Origin: a bacterium
Lineage (GTDB): Bacteria > Vulcanimicrobiota > Xenobia > RGZZ01
Direction of reading: 5' to 3'
DNA: 13,633 bases
NCBI GenBank assembly: GCA_021782195.1
Contig: JAJXVI010000011.1
Location: forward strand, 1-13,633
The translations under genes were made by a program, and so were the position numbers. The notes beneath the pieces were generated by a model that did not search any database, had not been told where the DNA came from, and saw only the letters and a list, made by a program, of their open reading frames with translations. Every line of letters begins with the position of its first letter. The stretch's first letter is position 1. Shown here piece by piece: positions 1 through 5,432 of this stretch.

Positions 1-505
1 GTGCCGATGCGTACACGACCGGGAAATCCAGTTGTTCATCGTCAGCCCCGAGTTCGTAGAAAAGCTCGAACACCTCGTCGATCACCTGCTCAGGACGAGC
101 GTCGGCCCGGTCAATCTTGTTGATGACAACAAGCGGCTGCAGCCCTCCCTCAAGTGCCTTGCGCAGCACGAAGCGAGTCTGGGCCATCGGGCCCTCGAAG
201 GCATCCACGAGAAGTAGACAGCCGTCTACCACGCCCAGGATGCGCTCGACCTCGCCGGAAAAATCCACGTGTCCCGGAGTATCCACGATGTTGATGCGCA
301 CATCGCGGTACGTGACCGAGGTATTCTTGGACAGGATCGTGATGCCGCGTTCCCGTTCAAGCTCATTACTATCCATGACGCGTTCCGCGACCTGCTGGCG
401 AGCGTGGAAGATACCGCTCTGGCGAAGCATGCCATCTACCAGGGTTGTCTTGCCATGGTCGATATGGGCGATGATGGCAATGTTTCGGAGGTCACTACGG
501 CGCAT
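1..505 (-). CDS. typA: Translational GTPase TypA/BipA, N-terminal part (cut by window start)
   Basis: This is the first 168 residues of a ribosome-binding translational GTPase that acts in stress and cold adaptation and ribosome assembly. All GTP-binding motifs are visible: G1 AHIDHGKT at residues 13-20, G2 RGIT at 53-56, G3 DTPGH at 75-79, G4 NKID at 129-132, and the G5 Ser-Ala at the cut edge. The stretch [15 protein letters not shown] is typical of TypA/BipA rather than EF-G or LepA. I chose the ATG at 505 because an AGGG lies 7 bases upstream of it and the protein then begins directly before the conserved RNIAIIAH strand. An in-frame ATG at 523 would add six residues (MRQGST) and cannot be excluded. 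The gene runs leftwards out of the window, so the beta-barrel and C-terminal domains are not seen. It is divergent from the sigma-factor cassette. Confidence 0.96.
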   Translation of the reverse strand, partial: MRRSDLRNIAIIAHIDHGKTTLVDGMLRQSGIFHARQQVAERVMDSNELERERGITILSKNTSVTYRDVRINIVDTPGHVDFSGEVERILGVVDGCLLLVDAFEGPMAQTRFVLRKALEGGLQPLVVINKIDRADARPEQVIDEVFELFYELGADDEQLDFPVVYASA

Positions 506-661
506 GGTGGAACCCTGTCTCATGATGTTGGCGGTTGAAGAGGGAACGCGTGTGATACGCGATGCGGGAGGCGACTCGAGTGTCGTCGTCAATTCTGTTC
601 GGTCCTGTACTTGATTTCGCCATTCTAGAGGTGATGACTGCTGCTGTCAAGGCCGTCTGGG

Positions 662-690
662 GGAACAACTGGCATTGAGACGGCTGTCTG
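662..690 (+). promoter_or_regulatory. Candidate ECF-type promoter (distal)
   Basis: GGAAC at 662-666 is followed 19 bases later by GTCTG at 686-690. This resembles the GGAAC(TT)/GTC(T) pattern bound by RpoE-like sigma factors, although the spacer is one or two bases longer than usual. It faces the sigma-factor gene from about 300 bases upstream, so it could serve autoregulation. Based on pattern only. Confidence 0.25.
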
Positions 691-744
691 TTCGCGGCGG
701 GAACCCCTGGCGGATGACTTTCTTGCGTCACTGCATTCAAGATG

Positions 745-773
745 GGAACTTTTCAGGGCGTCGCGAAGGTCAT
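745..773 (+). promoter_or_regulatory. Candidate ECF-type promoter (proximal)
   Basis: GGAACTTTT at 745-753 contains a good RpoE-like -35 (GGAACTT). GTCAT follows at 769-773, 19 bases after GGAAC. The spacing matches that of the candidate at 662-690. It would give a leader of roughly 200 bases before the sigma gene. Autoregulation by the downstream sigma factor is an inference from family behaviour. Confidence 0.3.
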
Positions 774-969
774 AGAAGAGATACAGTGTTCTCTCCCGTC
801 ATGCCGCAAGCGGCACCGGTCAGCACGATCCGCCTGAGCAACCCGCGCGGCGTCAGTCCCGTACCGAACACCGTTTCCGGTGATCAATCCCTCCGAAACA
901 TGACGGGCGCTCCACGGTTGAAAGCAACAGGCGACGGATTTTCTTAGACATCGCCCCTGTCTTGGGCAC

Positions 970-975
970 AAGGAG
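970..975 (+). promoter_or_regulatory. Ribosome-binding site AAGGAG deciding a GTG start
   Basis: AAGGAG lies 10 bases before a GTG at 986. The alternatives are an in-frame TTG at 962, upstream of this site, and an ATG at 1004, which is too far downstream. The site therefore favours the GTG. Confidence 0.6.
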
Positions 976-985
976 TCTCACGAAG

Positions 986-1582
986 GTGGATGTATCTGTT
1001 CGAATGGAGCGACAGCGTTCCTCATCGGCGCCAGCCGGGCGCCCCGTCGGTCCTCTCGAGTTCGAGACCGTCTATCGCGAGCACGCTGACTACGTCTACA
1101 ATCTTTGCTTTCGTCTGAGCGGAGCCGAAAGTGAAGCTGACGACCTTTTGCAGGAAACCTTCATGCGAGTCCATCGCTACCTTTCGGGCTACGCGGGCGG
1201 TTCCTTGCGCGGATGGCTGCGCCGCATCACGGTCAACCTGTTCCTGACCCGGTGCAAGGCACTCAAACAACGCAGGCACGTTTCACTCGATCAGTCTGAT
1301 GATGACGATCGACAACGACGTGTGGATGCGGCGCTTGTCGATCGCAGCCTGGACCCGGGATGGGTGATGGAGCAGGTATCCCTCGACGACCGAATCCAGT
1401 CGTCGCTCGACGCACTGCCGTACGAGTTTCGCACCGTACTGGTGCTGCGTGAGGTGGAGGATCTGACCTACGACCAGATCGCAGCGGCCCTGGGAGTACC
1501 CATCGGCACGGTGCGCTCCCGGCTGGCGCGAGCGCGCGGCATGCTCCGCGAGCAACTCGGCGAGTGCGGCCCGACCTGGTAG
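986..1582 (+). CDS. ECF (RpoE-like) RNA polymerase sigma factor
   Basis: This extracytoplasmic-function sigma factor directs RNA polymerase to envelope-stress promoters. With the GTG start at 986 it has 198 residues, normal for the family. Region 2 spans about residues 25-95 (FETVYREHADYVYNLCFRL, then DDLLQETFMRVHRYL and the region 2.4 stretch LRGWLRRITVNLFLTR). A variable acidic linker follows (about 100-130, with a DDDD run). Region 4 spans about 135-192, with the helix-turn-helix TYDQIAAALGVPIGTVRSRLARAR. The next gene is a zinc-finger anti-sigma factor 27 bases downstream, the standard arrangement for a sigma factor held inactive at the membrane. The third gene is RseB-like, giving a rpoE-rseA-rseB-like order. 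Which genes it controls cannot be told from the window, apart from probable self-control through the upstream GGAAC boxes. Confidence 0.95.
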   Translation: MDVSVRMERQRSSSAPAGRPVGPLEFETVYREHADYVYNLCFRLSGAESEADDLLQETFMRVHRYLSGYAGGSLRGWLRRITVNLFLTRCKALKQRRHVSLDQSDDDDRQRRVDAALVDRSLDPGWVMEQVSLDDRIQSSLDALPYEFRTVLVLREVEDLTYDQIAAALGVPIGTVRSRLARARGMLREQLGECGPTW

Positions 1583-1609
1583 AGTGATGATTGAGAGGAC
1601 GACGAAGCG

Positions 1610-2215
1610 ATGAGCTGCGACGAGTACCGGGAATGGATCTCCGTCGACCTCGACGGAGAACTGTCGGCCGAGGAGGCCGTACAGCTGCGCGAGCATCTCG
1701 CGCATTGTGGACAATGCCGTCAGGTCAAGGAAGACTTCAAGCTCAATCGCATCCTGCTGACTGCAATGGAACCTCGCACCGCTCCCGCCGACGCCTTCGA
1801 ACGCCTGGGCACGCGGCTGAGTGTTCAAGGAACACGCTGCGCGCCCCCTGCCCCCCGGCGATCTTCGCGCCGCGCGCAGCAGGCAAAGGTGCCCGTCTCC
1901 TTTTCGCCCGCACGACGCCGCTTCACACTGGGGCGAGTACTGCGCGCCGCAGCAGTCTTTGCAATTCTGTTCATCGGAATGCTCACGTGGCTCGGTCTGA
2001 CCGCTCCCGATACGGACGCTCAAACGCCGGCCCTGAAGCCGGCCCGCCCTGCGGTACACCAGGTTTCCGTCGCACCGGTCGCACTCATGCGAGGACACGC
2101 CATGCTGCAGGCAACGAATCCGGTAGCCGACGCCTCTGCCTGGCACTATCTTGCAAGTGAAGATGACGCGCGTTCCTCCGAACAGGCTCCTTCCGATGCC
2201 GGACAGGGAATGTAG
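1610..2215 (+). CDS. Membrane-anchored zinc-finger anti-sigma factor (RseA/ZAS-type)
   Basis: This 201-residue single-pass membrane protein is predicted to bind and inhibit the sigma factor encoded just upstream. The N-terminal zinc-binding anti-sigma domain is clear: Cys3, then 25 residues, then His29-x3-Cys33-x2-Cys36, the classic ZAS pattern. A basic linker (about 83-106) leads to one transmembrane helix at about 110-131 (VLRAAAVFAILFIGMLTWLGL). The last 70 residues would be outside the cytoplasm and are rich in Ala and Pro. This topology suits release by regulated proteolysis, but no protease gene is nearby. The ATG at 1610 has an AGAGG about 12 bases upstream, a weak site consistent with translation coupled to the sigma gene 27 bases away. 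The stop is 6 bases from the start of the RseB-like gene. Confidence 0.93.
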   Translation: MSCDEYREWISVDLDGELSAEEAVQLREHLAHCGQCRQVKEDFKLNRILLTAMEPRTAPADAFERLGTRLSVQGTRCAPPAPRRSSRRAQQAKVPVSFSPARRRFTLGRVLRAAAVFAILFIGMLTWLGLTAPDTDAQTPALKPARPAVHQVSVAPVALMRGHAMLQATNPVADASAWHYLASEDDARSSEQAPSDAGQGM

Positions 2216-2221
2216 CTTTTC

Positions 2222-2713
2222 ATGCGGTGTGCGCGGTCCGCGGGTGGCGGAAGGGAAGCATGTGGTCCGGCCCCTCCGCCCCTACGGTCGCGAGTTCTCT
2301 CCCTCGTACGTCTCACCCTGGCCGTCATGGCGCTCGTGCTGGCAGCGCGCGGCACTCCCGCGGTGGCACAGATTGGCGCCCCCCCCCCACAACTGACTGC
2401 GGGTGACCTCCTGGTCCGTGCCATCGGCAATGAAGACATCACCTACACGGCCACGCGCACGTCGATCTTCTGGGCCCGCAACGGCAAGACCCGCGCCCTG
2501 GTCGCCCGCATCTATCGCGACCGCCGACGCGTCCGGTACGAGTATCCTGCTCGAGGCAACCAGCCTGCGCGCGCGGTCGTGGAAACCAACCACTGGCTCT
2601 ACTTCATCGACCCGGCTGCCCACAAGATCACGCGTGCCCGGCGCCAGCGCGATTTCGAACTCGACGGAGTCCGGGTAAAAATGGCCCTTACCAACTACAT
2701 CTGGCGCCTTTAA
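2222..2713 (+). CDS. RseB/MucB-like exported sigma-factor regulator, N-terminal part (ends at in-frame TAA)
   Basis: This is the front half of what looks like an RseB/MucB-like periplasmic protein, a relative of the lipoprotein-carrier fold that binds the outer part of an anti-sigma factor and senses misplaced lipoproteins. A long basic N-region is followed by a signal peptide (about residues 29-49, ending AVA before Gln50). The beta-strand-rich domain follows (DITYTATRTSIFWARNGKTR at 72-91, then VVETNHWLYFIDPAAHKITR). The frame is cut by TAA at 2711-2713 after NYIWRL. The next codons, in the same frame, continue the domain to 3487, so the two parts are one gene broken by a stop codon. A run of ten C (2379-2388) lies just after the signal peptide. 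Its position directly after sigma and anti-sigma genes supports the role. Family assignment is by fold-like pattern and context. Confidence 0.75.
   Translation: MRCARSAGGGREACGPAPPPLRSRVLSLVRLTLAVMALVLAARGTPAVAQIGAPPPQLTAGDLLVRAIGNEDITYTATRTSIFWARNGKTRALVARIYRDRRRVRYEYPARGNQPARAVVETNHWLYFIDPAAHKITRARRQRDFELDGVRVKMALTNYIWRL
2379..2388 (+). repeat. C10 homopolymer tract inside the RseB-like gene
   Basis: Ten consecutive C bases encode part of Ala-Pro-Pro-Pro immediately after the predicted signal-peptide cleavage site. A one-base change in length would shift the frame and abolish the protein. Such tracts are prone both to polymerase slippage in cells and to sequencing error. Confidence 0.9.
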
Positions 2714-2722
2714 CCGACGACG

Positions 2723-3487
2723 GTGCCCCACCTACGCTTGGTTGCCGCCTATCGGCCTGGAGCGCGCTTTCCAACTCAACGCTTCTGGATTGCCCTGCGC
2801 CCCATGCTGGTCGTGCGTTCCGAACGCTACGGTCGCTCAGGAGAACTTCGGTCATCGTGGTTTCTTGATTCGATTCACATCCTCAAGAAGCTGAACAGCC
2901 AGCTCTTCAATCCTGAAATGGGCTTCAACCTCCCCATGCACGACGTCGCGCTTCCTCACCAGGTACGACTGGCCGAAGTGCCGGCGCGCGTCGGCTTCAC
3001 ACCCGTTCTGCTCCCATCCGACCGCGAACCGGTCGGATTTCGACTCGTCGACATTCGCATCGAGCACTACGGCAAGACAAAGGCAGTACGCTTTGTCTAT
3101 TCCGACGGCATCGAGTCGTTCTCACTGCTTGAAGCCGCCCACCCGAAAGGACAGTTCCAGAAAATCGAGGGCGCACACGCCGAAGCACTCAACCGGCTCG
3201 ACACCGAGGCCCAGGTCTTCACCTCAGCGGAGGCCAACCTTGTTCACTGGCAGGACAGAGCACGACTGTATACCCTGATCGGGTCGATGCCGGCAAGCGA
3301 GCTGCTCGATTTCTCCAAGTCGATCGTCGCCTCCACGCATCCACGCCCCCCGCTGCAAAGACCCCACCCGGTCGGGCACACCACTGCAGTTTCAAGGCCA
3401 CCACCGCCACCACCCCACCCTCCCCTGACATTTGGCGAGATTCTCTATCGCGGCTGGGTTCGCTTCATCCACTTTTTCGGGTTGTAG
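2723..3487 (+). CDS. RseB/MucB-like protein, C-terminal part (same frame, after the TAA)
   Basis: This continues the preceding gene in the same reading frame. Residues such as RFPTQRFWIALRPMLVVRSE and RYGRSGELRSSWFLDSIHI match the usual layout of RseB-like proteins, in which a strand with a hydrophobic residue pair is followed by a polar turn (YGRSGEL). A second, smaller domain follows (about 60-150 of this part, with GFRLVDIRIEHYGKTKAVRF and VYSDGIESFSLLEA, a typical RseB C-domain strand pattern). The end is a Pro-rich stretch with a PPPPPPHPP run, then a hydrophobic aromatic tail (ILYRGWVRFIHFFGL). The nominal GTG at 2723 has no ribosome-binding site, so independent translation is unlikely. 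Taken together, 2222-3487 would encode about 420 residues. Confidence 0.7.
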   Translation: MPHLRLVAAYRPGARFPTQRFWIALRPMLVVRSERYGRSGELRSSWFLDSIHILKKLNSQLFNPEMGFNLPMHDVALPHQVRLAEVPARVGFTPVLLPSDREPVGFRLVDIRIEHYGKTKAVRFVYSDGIESFSLLEAAHPKGQFQKIEGAHAEALNRLDTEAQVFTSAEANLVHWQDRARLYTLIGSMPASELLDFSKSIVASTHPRPPLQRPHPVGHTTAVSRPPPPPPHPPLTFGEILYRGWVRFIHFFGL

Positions 3488-3517
3488 TCTACACCTTCCA
3501 GCCCCTCGCCATCGCTC

Positions 3518-3562
3518 CCAACCGCGCGCCAGCACGTGTGAGGAGGGCATCTTCGCGGTTGG
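3518..3562. terminator. Inverted repeat between convergent genes, possible bidirectional terminator
   Basis: CCAACCGCG at 3518-3526 pairs perfectly with CGCGGTTGG at 3554-3562 across a 27-base loop. It lies between the stop of the plus-strand RseB-like gene (3487) and the stop of the minus-strand repair fusion gene (3570). No T-tract follows on either strand, so it is not a standard intrinsic terminator. The position suits transcription termination or RNA end stabilisation. Confidence 0.4.
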
Positions 3563-3569
3563 TCCGCCG

Positions 3570-4823
3570 TCACGCTCTCCCCGATCTCGACCCATCAGGC
3601 GTCGCCGTTTCGAGACTCCGCCACAGATACCACGCAGCAACCGTTCGCCACGGTCTCCATGGCTCGGCAAGCGCGTCCATCTCGCGGGGGAGCGGCAGCG
3701 TCTCCATCCCGCGCAACCTTCCCATCGCCTTGCGAATCCCGAGGTCGGCGATGGGAAAGACGTCGGTTCGTCCCAGGTGGAAGATGAGCAGCATCTCCAC
3801 CGTCCACGGTCCGATCCCTTTGACTCCGACGAGCTGACGGCGGATCTCCTCATCGGCAAGATCGGGAATTCCCGCCAGATCCACGCGCCTTTCCACGGCC
3901 GCGAGGGCCAGCGCATACAGCGCACGCCGCTTTGGTCCAGACAGTCCGACGGATGCCAGAACCTCCTCGCCAAGCGCAAGCACGCCTTCGGCCGTCGGCG
4001 ATCCCTCGAACAGGCCGGCAAATCGACCGGCGATGGCGGCCGCCGCACGACCCGCCAGTTGCTGGTAGATAATCGACTCGCACAGCGCGGAGAATACGGT
4101 CTCCCCACTGCGTACGAGCGCAAACGCGCCCACTGCGTCAATCACGCGCCGCATCGCGGGATCGGCCCGCCGAAGCTGACGGACGGCGGCCTCGCGCGTC
4201 TTTGTGTCCCACAGCGAAACATGCAACGCCCCGGCACGCATTCCGCGCGACGCGTCGTCACCACTCTCCCGTGGCCCGGCTGCGAGCTTCCACCGGCCGT
4301 TCATCAGCGGATCGGTCTGAACACCCTCGGCCTCGAGAAGACGACGCTTCGTCACGATTCCTCCGTTCGCCGAGAAGCCGCCCGCCTGTCCATCCGCGGT
4401 CAGCACGCGATGGCACGGCACCACCAGCGGCACGGGATTGCGACCGAGCGCCTGTCCCACCGCACGCGCCGCGCCGACGCGACCCACGGCCCGCGCAAGG
4501 TCACCGTAGCTGCAGACCTGCCCGGAGGAGAGTCGACGCGCGTGCCCGTAGACCGCGCGGTCGAATTCCCCGTGACCTTCGAGATCGACGGGCACGTCGG
4601 AAAAGTCTTGAGGGCTCCCCCCGAGATGCTTAGCCAGCCGGTCCACGACGTCGTGCATCCACACCGGCAGTTCCTTCGCCGCCTCTGAACCGTCCGGCAG
4701 TCGTGCCTCCACCGACCGGCGGTCCAGCTCGGGGAGCACGACAGACGTCAGCCCGCGTTCACTCCACCCCACCGCACAAACCCCGCTTGTGACCTCAAAC
4801 ACGTGATGATACCGATGCTTCAT
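3570..4823 (-). CDS. Fusion of O6-alkylguanine-DNA alkyltransferase (Ogt-like) and AlkA-type 3-methyladenine DNA glycosylase
   Basis: This 417-residue DNA repair protein joins two alkylation-repair activities. Residues 1-165 are an Ogt/MGMT-type alkyltransferase, which moves O6-alkyl groups from guanine to its own cysteine. The PCHRV motif is at 136-140 (acceptor Cys137), preceded by GQVCSYGDLA at 101-110 and AVGQALGRNP at 121-130. Residues 200-410 are a helix-hairpin-helix glycosylase that removes N-alkylated bases. They carry the hairpin LVGVKGIGPWT at 331-341, DVFPIADLGIRKA at 354-366 with the expected catalytic Asp360, and PWRPWRTVAAWYLWR at 388-402. The frame is open without a stop between the domains. 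I chose the ATG at 4823 because AGGGAG lies 8 bases upstream and the alkyltransferase begins there; the open frame extends further upstream to 5231 but overlaps ybjQ and looks non-coding. No Ada-type regulatory domain is seen. Confidence 0.93.
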   Translation of the reverse strand: MKHRYHHVFEVTSGVCAVGWSERGLTSVVLPELDRRSVEARLPDGSEAAKELPVWMHDVVDRLAKHLGGSPQDFSDVPVDLEGHGEFDRAVYGHARRLSSGQVCSYGDLARAVGRVGAARAVGQALGRNPVPLVVPCHRVLTADGQAGGFSANGGIVTKRRLLEAEGVQTDPLMNGRWKLAAGPRESGDDASRGMRAGALHVSLWDTKTREAAVRQLRRADPAMRRVIDAVGAFALVRSGETVFSALCESIIYQQLAGRAAAAIAGRFAGLFEGSPTAEGVLALGEEVLASVGLSGPKRRALYALALAAVERRVDLAGIPDLADEEIRRQLVGVKGIGPWTVEMLLIFHLGRTDVFPIADLGIRKAMGRLRGMETLPLPREMDALAEPWRPWRTVAAWYLWRSLETATPDGSRSGRA

Positions 4824-4917
4824 CGGGGAGACTCCCTGTCCGTCAATCTCGCCTCGTTCGACAGATCCCTGGCACCCTGGCGTCGGGGCAGGGTGTGCCG
4901 CCAGGCCCGCGTGCGAT

Positions 4918-5268
4918 TCAGTGCGTTCCACCTTGCGGTTCCACCACCACTGCGGTGCCGTATGCAAGAACCTCGGTGGCCCCGGCTGCGACCTCCGTCG
5001 AGTCGTAGCGCATTCCGATGACCGCGTTCGCGCCCATTGCAAGTGCATTGGCGACCATGATCGCAAAGGCCTCGCGGCGAGTCTGCTCGCACATCTCGCT
5101 CCAGAGGGTGATGTTGCCGCCCACAAACATCTGCAGCGACGCCCCGAGGCTTCCGAGAACGCTGCGCGACCGCACGACGATGCCGCGCACGACGCCCAGG
5201 TTGCGCACAATGCGCACGGCGGGCAGCTCAAAAGCCGTTGTCACCTGCACGTTCGGGGCTGTTTCCAC
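4918..5268 (-). CDS. YbjQ/UPF0145 (DUF74) family protein, putative metal binding
   Basis: This 116-residue protein belongs to the small YbjQ family, whose members assemble into ring-like pentamers. The family is often labelled a heavy-metal-binding domain, but its true role is unknown. The whole family signature is present: a strand of VQVTTAFEL type at 8-15, SLGASLQMFVGGNITLW at about 40-56, REAFAIMVANALAMGANAVI at 65-84, and MRYDSTEVAAGATEVLAYGTAV at 86-107. The start is the GTG at 5268, because AGGAGG lies 7 bases upstream. An ATG at 5289 would place that site inside the gene and add seven residues. It sits 94 bases upstream of the repair fusion and 164 bases downstream of the kinase on the same strand, so it could be co-transcribed with either. 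Confidence 0.9.
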   Translation of the reverse strand: METAPNVQVTTAFELPAVRIVRNLGVVRGIVVRSRSVLGSLGASLQMFVGGNITLWSEMCEQTRREAFAIMVANALAMGANAVIGMRYDSTEVAAGATEVLAYGTAVVVEPQGGTH

Positions 5269-5432
5269 ACCTGCACCTCCTCGCCACATCGGGTCTGCCC
5301 ACGCAAGAATGTCAGCAAGAGCGTTTCCCGTATCCTACGTTCGCGCCATGGGAATGTCCTCCACGAACGCTCCCACGAAGATCCGCCGGAAACGCGGACG
5401 CATCAAGGCGCAACCCCTTCCCTGCCCGACGC

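Larger units (their letters stand above)
506..985. other. Divergent intergenic region between typA and the ECF sigma gene
   Basis: These 480 bases carry no convincing gene. Short open frames exist (for example 675-947 plus) but lack a ribosome-binding site, recognisable protein features or the strong third-position GC of the neighbours. The region should hold promoters for both divergent transcripts. The plus strand carries several GGGAAC hexamers (542-547, 661-666, 699-704, 744-749), which resemble ECF -35 elements. A small hairpin, CACCG-TTTC-CGGTG at 869-882, has no T-tract and is not a convincing terminator. I see no tRNA or riboswitch. Confidence 0.6.

Noticed and set aside
869..882. Hairpin CACCG-TTTC-CGGTG as a terminator
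   Set aside because: Short stem, no T-tract, and it lies upstream of the sigma gene rather than after a gene.
675..947. Plus-strand 90-codon open frame upstream of the sigma gene
   Set aside because: No ribosome-binding site, no recognisable features and no strong third-position GC; it overlaps the candidate promoters.
1283..2146. Long minus-strand open frame opposite the sigma and anti-sigma genes
   Set aside because: Lies on the complement of two clearly identified genes and encodes no recognisable motif; a by-product of high GC.
2723..3487. Independent gene starting at GTG 2723
   Set aside because: No ribosome-binding site; same frame as the preceding part, and together they form one RseB-like protein.
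3432..4688. Long plus-strand open frame opposite the repair fusion gene
   Set aside because: Low-complexity Arg/His/Ser-rich translation opposite a gene with all catalytic motifs.
4824..5231. N-terminal extension of the alkyltransferase-AlkA fusion
   Set aside because: The open frame continues upstream, but it overlaps ybjQ in another frame, is Cys/Arg/Ser-rich, and a good ribosome-binding site precedes the ATG at 4823.
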